The notes beneath the pieces are model-generated. The model had not been told where the DNA came from. It ran no database searches and saw only the letters and a program-made list of their open reading frames with translations. From positions 1 through 34,218 of the forward strand of contig CALIRN010000327.1 of the NCBI GenBank assembly GCA_938042265.1: 34,218 nucleotides of DNA. Direction: 5' to 3'. Of the stretch, positions 14,954-22,751 are shown piece after piece. The translations under genes were made by a program, and so were the position numbers. Source of the stretch: an uncultured Eubacteriaceae bacterium (GTDB taxonomy: Bacteria > Bacillota > Clostridia > Lachnospirales > CAG-274). Position 1 is the stretch's first letter. Each line of letters opens with the position of its first letter.

Positions 14954-15814
14954 ATGACAGACAAACAAAAGGGCATAGCCTTTATAATACTTTCGGCATT
15001 TTGCTTTGCACTGATGAACGCCCTTGTACGGCTGGCAGGAGATGTACCTACAATACAAAAAAGCTTTTTCCGAAACTTTATAGCATTTATATTTGCAGGG
15101 GCAGTGCTTATTACTTCAGGCAACGGCATACATTACAAAAAAGCTGATTTACCCCTGCTTATACTGCGCTCATTAATGGGTACGATAGGCATACTTGGTA
15201 ACTTTTACGCTGTAGACCACCTTAATATTGCGGATGCCTCAATGCTTAACAAGCTTTCTCCGTTTTTTGCAATTATTTTTTCATTTATATTTTTGAGGGA
15301 AAAACCAAAGCTGACACAGTCCATAGGTGTTATTGTAGCATTTATAGGCAGTCTGTTTATAATAAAGCCCACAATGAATTTATCGGAGTTTGCACCTGCC
15401 CTTGCGGGACTTATGGGCGGTATGGGTGCAGGTATTGCCTATACGGCGGTACGAGCACTTGGCAAAAAGGGAGTCAAGGGGCCTTTAATTGTGTTCTTTT
15501 TTTCAGGCTTTTCCTGTATTGTAACGTTGCCGTATCTGCTATTTAATTACCACCCAATGACCCTTATGCAGCTTTTAATTCTGCTTATGGCAGGTCTTGC
15601 GGCATCCGGCGGGCAGTTTGCAATAACGTCGGCATACTCACATGCGCCTGCAAAGGAGATTTCCGTATTTGATTATACCAATATTGTGTTTGCCGCAATA
15701 CTGGGTTTTTTCATGTTCGGTCAGCTGCCTGATGTATACAGCTTTGTTGGCTATGTAATCATATGCGGCGTTTCGGTTTTGATGTTCTTTGCCGATAATA
15801 AAAGGACAGCATAA
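14954..15814 (+). CDS. EamA-family (DMT superfamily) transporter
   Basis: A 286-aa membrane protein with ten hydrophobic segments in two EamA halves (about 7-140 and 150-280). Typical positions are AFCFALMNALVRLAGDVP in helix 1-2, FFRNFIAFIFAGAVLI, and the end of each half (LREKPKLTQSIGVIVAFIGS and FGQLPDVYSFVGYVIICGVS). Members export amino acids, nucleotides or other small metabolites; the substrate cannot be predicted here. ATG follows AAAGGAG with 7-8 nt spacing. It is monocistronic with its own promoter; downstream lie a family 2 repeat with strong hairpins and a terminator shared with the convergent operon. Confidence 0.88.
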   Translation: MTDKQKGIAFIILSAFCFALMNALVRLAGDVPTIQKSFFRNFIAFIFAGAVLITSGNGIHYKKADLPLLILRSLMGTIGILGNFYAVDHLNIADASMLNKLSPFFAIIFSFIFLREKPKLTQSIGVIVAFIGSLFIIKPTMNLSEFAPALAGLMGGMGAGIAYTAVRALGKKGVKGPLIVFFFSGFSCIVTLPYLLFNYHPMTLMQLLILLMAGLAASGGQFAITSAYSHAPAKEISVFDYTNIVFAAILGFFMFGQLPDVYSFVGYVIICGVSVLMFFADNKRTA

Positions 15815-15822
15815 TTAAGCCG

Positions 15823-15954
15823 AGTCAAGGATATTCGTACTCCGCTATCGCTGCGTACTCATAACCGACGGCGAATAAATTCGCCTCAGCGTGTCGAAAA
15901 AGTCGACACGCTGAAGCGCCCCACTTAAGAAGTAGGGCGCTTACTTAGTCTGTT
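15823..15954 (+). repeat. Dispersed intergenic repeat, family 2, short copy
   Basis: Starts with the same 21-bp block as the copy at 2912 and shares the CATAACCGA block. It contains three hairpins: GGCGAA/TTCGCC, a perfect 11-bp CAGCGTGTCGA/TCGACACGCTG, and AAGCGCCC/GGGCGCTT enclosing ACTT/AAGT. These may help end the EamA transcript. No coding potential seen. Confidence 0.6.
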
Positions 15955-15956
15955 AA

Positions 15957-15986
15957 AAAGGGGAAACCGCAAACGGTTTCCCCTTT
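15957..15986 (-). terminator. Terminator of the large exported protein/small peptide operon
   Basis: Perfect 13-bp stem AAAGGGGAAACCG/CGGTTTCCCCTTT with a 4-nt loop and TTTTT on the minus strand, 11 bp behind the 48-codon gene. Confidence 0.9.
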
Positions 15987-15997
15987 CAATTTACTTA

Positions 15998-16144
15998 TTA
16001 ACCAAGCTGATTTGTGCTTGTCTTCACTTTCTTAACATTTGCACTGTTTGGTGCAGCAGCCGAACGGGCAACATTAACACTTGTTGTGTCAACCGAATCG
16101 AAAGTAGTGATTACTGCATTCGGTTTATCATATACTTTTTTCAT
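15998..16144 (-). CDS. 48-aa peptide encoded directly behind the large exported protein
   Basis: ATG follows AGGAGGTAGGAG at good spacing, only 16 bp after the stop of the 1180-codon gene, and a terminator follows at once, so the frame is well defined. The product starts MKKVYDKPNAVITTFDSVDT and continues TSVNVARSAAAPNSANVKKV, ending KTSTNQLG. It has no signal peptide, no membrane helix and no cysteine, and is rich in T, S, V and A. The N-terminal M-K-K-x-Y-x-K-P pattern followed by an acidic TFDSVD stretch resembles many small uncharacterised proteins of gut Clostridia. No maturase, protease or transporter gene adjoins, so calling it a modified-peptide precursor would be speculation. Co-expression with the exported protein suggests a role tied to it. 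Function unknown. Confidence 0.75.
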   Translation of the reverse strand: MKKVYDKPNAVITTFDSVDTTSVNVARSAAAPNSANVKKVKTSTNQLG

Positions 16145-16160
16145 AATCTCCTACCTCCTG

Positions 16161-19100
16161 TTAAAATGTCTTCTCAGTAAGCTCCGCATTACTGTTATAG
16201 TAATAACGGGTACCATCTATTTCAGTAAACGTGTAAATATAAGTACCTGTAAAGTCAGCATCTGAGCCATATACAAGTGTATCAAAGTAAGTGTTAAGTC
16301 CGCTTAAGTTCAAAGTAGTACCGGTATATGTACCGTTATCAGCTACCTTGCTGCTATCAAATCCCGTTGAGCTGTATACATCAGGATATACGGTGCTTAC
16401 CTTAATTTCACCCTGAAGATTGGTATCAGCAAATCCTGCATTTTCCCAATCCGCATAAGAACAATTAAGAATTACAAAACCAACTTCATCTACACTAGTT
16501 GCATTACTGTCCGTAATACCGTTAAGCTGACCGATAATTCTTACATACCTGTCAGCACCACTTGCATTGTAAGCGGCAAGTATTTCAGCATCATTTATCT
16601 CCTCAGTAGCGTAGATAGTTGTGATATTTTTACCTGCTTCAACAGTTGCTGCAAGCAATGATACAGCACTTATATAAGCATTACCTACATTTACACCTAC
16701 ACCGCTTGTCTTGTCGCTGTCCGTAAGGGCTGTAATTGTGTAAGTAACACCTTTAGTTACTTCAATTGTACGCATAACATCATTATTTGCACTGACATCA
16801 GACCTTGAAAGAATTTGTGTACTTCCATCAGAGCCTGTCACCCTTATATCGTTACCGTTAAAGGTTACTGCAAGGTTTCCGCCTGAACCTGCGATTATCT
16901 CAACATAATTTGTTGCATTATTAGCCTGAAGCTTAATATCACTGGTCTTACCACCACCTGAAACGGCGTCGGCAAAATACTTAACTTTATTTTCGCCGTC
17001 AACTGTTACATAGCTTTCATTTTTTGCGGTAAGTGATGCTGTAGTAAAATCAATTGTTTCACCAACCGTTAATGGTGAAAGTTTATCGGTAACCTCAATT
17101 TCATTTTTACTATAGGTAACAGCTATTGTTGTTTCACCTGTAAGTGTAAATGTATAAGCATTATCCGTAAGAGATACAGTAACGCCGTTTACTGTTACGG
17201 CAACCTTATTATCATCTGAAGGTACGGCTGTAATGCTCACTGTTGAATACTCATCATAAGCTGTTCCGCTTAAAAGATCAGCATCATCTACATTGACTGT
17301 GGTTTGACCTAAAGTACCATCCGTAACATCAAGCGTAACAGAATATTTTTGAACCTCATCGGGTACAAACTCAATGGAGTAAATATTAATACCGCCGTCA
17401 TCACCATCAACTGTATTTGTAATTGTAATAGTGCAAGGTATATCCTTTGTCAGAGCAAAAGTTGAGGATGCACTGGATGTGGATGTTAATGTAACACTAT
17501 TTTGAGTTGTTGTTGTTCCATCTACTGCATAGCCTCTTGTCGTACTGCTGTTAGGAGAAGCTGCTTTAATAGTAAGCTGACCTGATGTACTAGGTGTATA
17601 CTCAATAGTACAGCCTTTTGAAAGCTGAACAAGTGAATCTCTTGTCTCATTTCTTGTATTAACCTTTGGCATTACCTTGATTACCTGATTGTTACCTGCA
17701 GCCGTCATCTTAAAGCCGTTTACCTCTGCCGACTTAATATATGGGTTCTGGTAAGCATAATCAGCAGTTCCACTAGCAAGGAGAGCTTCAACAATCTTGT
17801 CGGCATTTACGGAATAAACACCCGCCTCTGAAATATTAACTGTTGGCAGCGGTACAAGCTGTACATTTACATTGCCGCTGGCAGGAAGCTTAACCTCAGC
17901 ACCTGCATATCCCTCTGCCGATACATAAAGTACACCGTTAGTAATTGCATCTGTCATATCTGTTGCAGCCGATGTATTTGCTACAATCGAGCCGCTTGGA
18001 GTGTATGTGCCCGCAGCAATCTCTGTAACAGGAATAATGCCATTGCCATCACTAATATTAAGCTCGTTGGTTGTTCCGGCAGCTGCCAAAGTTACCCAGT
18101 AATAAATTTTACCGGTTACCTTATTACCTGTTGTGCTGTCGTATACCGTTACGGTAACATCATCATTAACAGGTGTTTCAGCTTCAAGGACTACATCAAT
18201 TGAGCCTGCAGCCGTTGTTACTGTTGCTGTACCTGTAGCTGTTTTATAACCGCTCTTTGTTACTGTAGCTGTTGCCGTAAGTCCTGCTGCAAGAGCAGTA
18301 TTGTCAATATCTGCAAATGTTGCTGTATAAACGCCTGTAGTTGTTGAAGCAACTGTAGCTGTAGCTGTTCCCAAAGCAACGGATACGCTGTCAGCATCCA
18401 TAGCTGCACCTGCAGCATCCTTTACATTTACTGTAACTGTAACATCAGTGGTTGTAATGCTTTGCTCAGGAGTTAACTCAGCATAGAACAAACCCATATT
18501 TGTGTTGCTGAAGGTATATGTTTCGCCAGCTACAACATCAAAAGATATTGGGTCGATATCTTGAGTATTTCTACCCGCTGCCGAATATGTTGTTTCCTTG
18601 TTATCACTACTTGTCGTAATTTTAAAATTAGATGCACTCGTCGAACCATATCTAGCAATATACAGCTTTACTGTTCCTGCAACTGTAGGCTTAAAACTGT
18701 TTCCTGCAAGCTGTATATAATCTTGACTTGCAACTGCATTAGTTGAATTGCCATCAGAGTCTTTTAAAACTGAATCAACAAATGTACCAGTATAATTAGC
18801 AGACATTGTACCTGCTTTTGCTATATCAGTAAAGTTGAAAATAGTATTATTGCTAGTATCTGCAGGTGTCAAAACATATGAATCACTTGGTGTAGGTATG
18901 TCACTGCCGCCAATTGCTGTAAACCAAGCAGCATCAACAGTGATAGTATAGGTTGTTTGGCTAAGCATATCATCATTAAGCTCAATTGACTTGCTGCCTG
19001 CCTGATAACCTGTGTTAGCCTCCCATGAAGCTGTTACTGTGTCACCCTTAGTAGTTGTTGATGTTTTATCAAGAGTTACAACAGGATATGTTGTTGTATC

Positions 19101-19703
19101 ATATTCACCCAACTGAATAGTATATGTAGTTGGATCAACAGGTGTATCGCCACCCTCAGTAGTTATTTTGACGCCATAGAAAGTACCTCTGCTAACAGTA
19201 AAGCCTGCATAATAGGTACCATCTGCTAATGCCTTGTGACTTACAGTCATTATGTCGCCACTAACAGTTGTACTTGTCACATTATTATTCAATGTTGATG
19301 TAGTATTTGGTGCATTACCATTACTGTTATCACTGATTGTGAACGTGTTGGTTGATGAAATTGGGCTACCAACCAAAACACTGATAGTTGAATCTGCCGT
19401 TACATTACCTATAACTAACATACCCTTTTTATTGCCACCAGCCACAATAGCCGTGGTGTAACTTTCTTCACCATCTGTTACATTAACTTCAGCGAACTTA
19501 TCAGAGCTCTCACCTCTTTGCCAAGAAATATTATTTGCAACTTCAACAGTTTTTCCATTGCCACTTGGCATGCTTAAACCACTATTAAATTTATATGTGG
19601 TTGTTTCCGCCCAAACACTGCTGACATTCATTACCGTCATACAAGACAACAGCATAATGAATGCAAGCACAGAGCTTAAAGCTCTTTTAAATTTGTTATT
19701 CAT
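16161..19703 (-). CDS. Large exported multi-module beta-sandwich protein
   Basis: An 1180-aa secreted protein, T/S/V/A/G-rich with few cysteines. Residues 1-32 are a signal peptide (cleavage after SSVWA). I see four modules of similar plan, at about 35-182, 275-411, 655-783 and 877-1019. Each begins with a Phe/Val-rich strand region, has a tract like AGTVKLYIARYGSTSASNF, and ends with a V-x-x-G-x-T-Y-T-(8-20)-G-x-x-x-Y-x-x-x-L block, for example DVVAGETYTFSNTNMGLFYA. Between them lie two carboxypeptidase-regulatory-like folds (about 420-508 and 515-618) and bacterial-repeat-like segments (about 194-258 and 786-865). The last 160 residues form a separate domain with YVRIIGQLNGI and end TYIYTFTEIDGTRYYYNSNA. 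No catalytic motif, SLH, LPXTG or dockerin is recognised. The modules look like carbohydrate- or adhesin-type binding folds. It is expressed from its own promoter together with the 48-aa peptide. Confidence 0.85.
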   Translation of the reverse strand: MNNKFKRALSSVLAFIMLLSCMTVMNVSSVWAETTTYKFNSGLSMPSGNGKTVEVANNISWQRGESSDKFAEVNVTDGEESYTTAIVAGGNKKGMLVIGNVTADSTISVLVGSPISSTNTFTISDNSNGNAPNTTSTLNNNVTSTTVSGDIMTVSHKALADGTYYAGFTVSRGTFYGVKITTEGGDTPVDPTTYTIQLGEYDTTTYPVVTLDKTSTTTKGDTVTASWEANTGYQAGSKSIELNDDMLSQTTYTITVDAAWFTAIGGSDIPTPSDSYVLTPADTSNNTIFNFTDIAKAGTMSANYTGTFVDSVLKDSDGNSTNAVASQDYIQLAGNSFKPTVAGTVKLYIARYGSTSASNFKITTSSDNKETTYSAAGRNTQDIDPISFDVVAGETYTFSNTNMGLFYAELTPEQSITTTDVTVTVNVKDAAGAAMDADSVSVALGTATATVASTTTGVYTATFADIDNTALAAGLTATATVTKSGYKTATGTATVTTAAGSIDVVLEAETPVNDDVTVTVYDSTTGNKVTGKIYYWVTLAAAGTTNELNISDGNGIIPVTEIAAGTYTPSGSIVANTSAATDMTDAITNGVLYVSAEGYAGAEVKLPASGNVNVQLVPLPTVNISEAGVYSVNADKIVEALLASGTADYAYQNPYIKSAEVNGFKMTAAGNNQVIKVMPKVNTRNETRDSLVQLSKGCTIEYTPSTSGQLTIKAASPNSSTTRGYAVDGTTTTQNSVTLTSTSSASSTFALTKDIPCTITITNTVDGDDGGINIYSIEFVPDEVQKYSVTLDVTDGTLGQTTVNVDDADLLSGTAYDEYSTVSITAVPSDDNKVAVTVNGVTVSLTDNAYTFTLTGETTIAVTYSKNEIEVTDKLSPLTVGETIDFTTASLTAKNESYVTVDGENKVKYFADAVSGGGKTSDIKLQANNATNYVEIIAGSGGNLAVTFNGNDIRVTGSDGSTQILSRSDVSANNDVMRTIEVTKGVTYTITALTDSDKTSGVGVNVGNAYISAVSLLAATVEAGKNITTIYATEEINDAEILAAYNASGADRYVRIIGQLNGITDSNATSVDEVGFVILNCSYADWENAGFADTNLQGEIKVSTVYPDVYSSTGFDSSKVADNGTYTGTTLNLSGLNTYFDTLVYGSDADFTGTYIYTFTEIDGTRYYYNSNAELTEKTF

Positions 19704-19915
19704 TTTATTTTCCTCCTTTTAAATTTTTATATTTAACCCCCTTGGATTGAGGCAATACAGACAACAGCATGCTCAAAGCATTTATATATAAAGTAAAATA
19801 CAAGGTCAGCGCTGCCATAACCCCATACATAAAATATACAAACCGTTTAATGGATTGCGTTATCTGTATATAATTACCTATATAAGAGCCTCCCCCTACA
19901 TTGATAATTACTTTT

Positions 19916-19944
19916 ATAATACCATTTTAGCCCTGTTTTTTCAA
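19916..19944 (-). promoter_or_regulatory. Promoter of the large exported protein operon
   Basis: TTGAAA, 17 bp, TATTAT, giving a start near 19909 and a leader of about 205 nt. The -35 box lies between the arms of an inverted repeat, so that repeat may be an operator. Confidence 0.65.
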
Positions 19945-19964
19945 GGTTTTCAGGGCTTTTTTTT
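19929..19964 (+). terminator. Terminator-like inverted repeat around the -35 box
   Basis: AGCCCTG (19929-19935) and CAGGGCT (19951-19957) with a 15-nt loop, followed by eight T on the plus strand. No plus-strand gene precedes it. It may end an antisense transcript or act as a DNA operator for the minus-strand promoter it overlaps. Confidence 0.45.
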
Positions 19965-20221
19965 AAATTTGGTTAATAATTTACATCGTACCTAAATTTT
20001 AATATTTTTAATTTGTGCATAAAATCAACGCAAAAAATTCTGCCGTCATTTTTCACATTTTTCACCTTTATTTTTTGGCTAATTTATACAAAATTCATCT
20101 CCCGAAAATGTACGTACAGTTTTGCGAAATTTGTGTTTATGCAAACAAATTTATATTATACAGTGTACGGACATTTTGCCGCATATACCGTTATACGCTT
20201 TCACAAACAGCCAATCCTGCT
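19965..20221. other. AT-rich gene-free stretch behind ispF
   Basis: No credible gene on either strand; plus-strand frames here are low-complexity F/Y/K-rich and have no ribosome site. Visible are a 10-bp palindrome TGTACGTACA near 20110 and an imperfect repeat pairing AAATTTG with CAAATTT near 20128-20153. No clear terminator for ispF was found. Confidence 0.45.
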
Positions 20222-20701
20222 TTATTTCTTCTCTACCAGGCAGGCAGCCTTTGATGCAATCCCCTCTCCATTCCCCGTAAAGCCAAGTCCCTCCTCTGTA
20301 GTAGCCTTAACATTGATTTGGTCAAGGTTAATTTCCAATGCTGCAGCTATATTTTTCTCCATTTCGGGTATATGAGGCATCATTTTGGGGCGCTGTGCCA
20401 CTATAATCGAATCAATATTGACTATAGTATAGCCTTTTTCCCTAAGCAGACCGCCTACGTGCTTTAAAAGGATAATGCTTGATATCCCCTTGTATCTTGG
20501 ATCGGTATCGGGAAAATGCTGCCCTATATCCCCAAGCTTGCAGGCACCCAAAAGAGCATCCATTATTGCGTGTACCAACACATCCGCATCAGAGTGTCCA
20601 AGCAGTCCCTTTTCGTATGGTATATTTACTCCGCCAAGTATTAAATCTCGATTTTCCGTAAGCTTATGTACATCATAGCCAAGTCCTGTTCTGAATGTCA
20701 T
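20222..20701 (-). CDS. ispF: 2-C-methyl-D-erythritol 2,4-cyclodiphosphate synthase
   Basis: A 159-aa trimeric enzyme of the MEP isoprenoid pathway that cyclises CDP-ME 2-phosphate with release of CMP. The metal ligands are visible: D10 and H12 in GLGYDVHKL, and H44 in HSDADVLVHAIMDALLG. Other signatures are DIGQHFPDTDPRYKG, the hydrophobic-cavity region, and TTEEGLGFTGNGEGIASKA at the end. Length is normal. I start at the ATG behind AGGAGGG (6 nt spacing); the upstream in-frame codon falls before that site. It is transcribed divergently from the ABC exporter, and no other MEP gene is in the window. Confidence 0.96.
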   Translation of the reverse strand: MTFRTGLGYDVHKLTENRDLILGGVNIPYEKGLLGHSDADVLVHAIMDALLGACKLGDIGQHFPDTDPRYKGISSIILLKHVGGLLREKGYTIVNIDSIIVAQRPKMMPHIPEMEKNIAAALEINLDQINVKATTEEGLGFTGNGEGIASKAACLVEKK

Positions 20702-20837
20702 TTTAATCCCTCCTGGCATTTGTTATAAATATATTTTAACATATTTTCTGTATAAGTACCACAAAAAACTTAAAAAACAGTATACTAAACCAAAAAAATC
20801 TGTTACAATAATAATATTTGAAAAGGAGGCAGCCCCA

Positions 20838-22616
20838 ATGGCAAGACACAGTGACAGAGTAAGCATACCATCAATACGCACCATGCCCACAGGTATTCTT
20901 ATAAAAAAATTTATACCATATTACAGGCATCATTTAGGGGTGCTTTTATTCGACCTAACCTGTGCCGGCTTTACATCAGTAGGCGAGCTGGTATTACCCC
21001 TTATTATAAGGAGCATTACAGGCAGAGCAGAGGCAGGCATTCTTACGGCTGATTTTATACTGACAGTGGGTATTATATACGTAATACTAAGGTTAATTGA
21101 TACCTCTGCTCAGTATTTTATGAACAACAGAGGTCATGTAATGGGTGCCGCTATAGAAACGGATATGAGGCACGATTTATTTGAACACCTGCAAAGGCTC
21201 AGCTTTAAATTTTATGACGAAACCAAAATAGGTCAGATAATGGCAAGGCTCACCAGTGATTTATTTGATATTACCGAGTTTGCACACCATTGTCCCGAGG
21301 AGTTTTTTATTGCAGGGCTTAAAATAGTAATTGCCTTTGTAATACTTGTAAGGATAAATGTGCCCCTATCCGTTTTAATGTTTGCACAAATCCCCCTTAT
21401 GATTGTATTCACCATTAAGTTCAGATTCAGAATGAGGCAGGCATCAAAGATGTCACGTAACCAGATTGGTGAAATCAACGCAAGGGTTGAGGATAGTCTG
21501 CTCGGTATAAGAGTTGTTAAGAGCTTTGCCAACGAGGAGGTTGAAAATGCCAAGTTTGAACATGGCAACTCTGATTTTTACTCAATAAAGCAGCTCCAGT
21601 ACAGATACCTGGCAGGCTTTCACACGGTTGTAAGGCTTTTTGACTCCCTTATGTACATCAGCGTTGTACTTGCAGGCGGCTTTCTTATGATAAAAGGCAG
21701 GATGTCAGCAGGTGATTTAACCGCCTTTGTACTTTATGCAAGCACACTTTTACAAACCATAAAGCGTATTGTGGAGTTTGCTGAGCAGTTTCAGCGAGGC
21801 ATGACTGGTATAGAAAGATTTTTGGAAATTATGAATGTAGAGGAGGACATAAAGGACAGCGAAAATGCAAGGGAGCTTACAAATGCCAAAGGCGCAGTAC
21901 AGTTTGAAAATGTAACCTTCAAATATCACGACAACAAAGACAATGTGCTTGAAAATATCACCCTTAATATTAAGGCAGGAGAAAACGTTGCCTTTGTGGG
22001 TCCTTCCGGAGGAGGCAAAACTACCCTTTGCAGCCTTATACCACGTTTTTATGATGTTACTGCGGGCAGAATAACCCTTGACGGTACCGACATAAGGGAT
22101 ATTACTCTTAAATCCCTCAGAAACAGCATCGGTGTGGTACAGCAGGATGTGTACCTGTTTTCAGGTACCGTTTATGAAAATATTGAGTACGGCAAACCCG
22201 GCGCCTCAAGAGATGAAATTATTAAAGCTGCAAAGGAAGCCGGAGCTCATGACTTTATTATGAATTTACCAAACGGTTATGACTCCTACGTAGGTGAAAG
22301 AGGACTTAAGCTTTCCGGCGGTCAGAAGCAAAGAATAAGCATTGCAAGAGTATTTCTTAAAAACCCGCCTGTGCTTATACTCGATGAGGCGACCTCCGCG
22401 CTGGATAACGAGAGCGAAATGCTTGTACAAAAATCTCTTGAACGGCTTGCAAAGGGCAGAACAACCCTTACCGTTGCCCATAGGCTTACCACAATAAAAA
22501 ATGCAGATTATATTATTGTGCTGACAGACGAGGGTATTGCCGAAACAGGCAGCCATAAGGAGTTGCTTGAAAAAGGCGGCATTTATGCTAATTTGTATAA
22601 AATGTATGCGGAATAA
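20838..22616 (+). CDS. ABC transporter half-exporter (permease-ATPase fusion)
   Basis: A 592-aa ABCB-type exporter subunit: a transmembrane domain (six helices, about 30-310) followed by one ATPase. ATPase motifs are complete: Walker A GPSGGGKTT (388-396), Q-loop glutamine near 435 in IGVVQQDVYLFSGT, signature LSGGQ (492-496), Walker B LILDE (513-517, catalytic E517) followed by ATSALD, and the H-loop histidine at 548 in TVAHRL. The protein would work as a homodimer since no partner half is adjacent. Substrates of such lone exporters range from lipids to drugs and peptides and cannot be predicted. ATG follows AAAAGGAGG. A weak TTACAATAAT sequence 30 bp upstream may be its -10 region. The gene converges with pyk on a shared terminator. 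Confidence 0.92.
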   Translation: MARHSDRVSIPSIRTMPTGILIKKFIPYYRHHLGVLLFDLTCAGFTSVGELVLPLIIRSITGRAEAGILTADFILTVGIIYVILRLIDTSAQYFMNNRGHVMGAAIETDMRHDLFEHLQRLSFKFYDETKIGQIMARLTSDLFDITEFAHHCPEEFFIAGLKIVIAFVILVRINVPLSVLMFAQIPLMIVFTIKFRFRMRQASKMSRNQIGEINARVEDSLLGIRVVKSFANEEVENAKFEHGNSDFYSIKQLQYRYLAGFHTVVRLFDSLMYISVVLAGGFLMIKGRMSAGDLTAFVLYASTLLQTIKRIVEFAEQFQRGMTGIERFLEIMNVEEDIKDSENARELTNAKGAVQFENVTFKYHDNKDNVLENITLNIKAGENVAFVGPSGGGKTTLCSLIPRFYDVTAGRITLDGTDIRDITLKSLRNSIGVVQQDVYLFSGTVYENIEYGKPGASRDEIIKAAKEAGAHDFIMNLPNGYDSYVGERGLKLSGGQKQRISIARVFLKNPPVLILDEATSALDNESEMLVQKSLERLAKGRTTLTVAHRLTTIKNADYIIVLTDEGIAETGSHKELLEKGGIYANLYKMYAE

Positions 22617-22680
22617 GCTAAATAGTTCCCTGAAATAATGATTAATTTGGCTTAAAACCTAATAAATATCAGCAAATACC

Positions 22681-22715
22681 AAAAAAAGAGCGTGGCTGTA
22701 AGTCACGCTCAAATT
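22681..22715. terminator. Bidirectional terminator between the ABC exporter and pyk
   Basis: GAGCGTG/CACGCTC stem (22688-22694 with 22704-22710), flanked on one side by AAAAAAA, which gives TTTTTTT on the minus strand, and by a T-rich stretch on the plus strand. Confidence 0.85.
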
Positions 22716-22751
22716 ATTTTTATTTTTGAATTAAGCAGTATTTCCTTATAA

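Noticed and set aside
15998..16144. 48-aa gene considered as a ribosomally made modified-peptide precursor
   Set aside because: No maturation enzyme, protease or exporter is adjacent and there is no cysteine-rich or double-glycine core.
19704..19915. Leader of the exported-protein operon examined for a cyclic di-GMP or other riboswitch
   Set aside because: None of the remembered core motifs was found; I list it only as a long leader.
20013..20375. Plus-strand frames opposite and behind ispF
   Set aside because: Low-complexity F/Y-rich translation, no ribosome site, and partly antisense to ispF.
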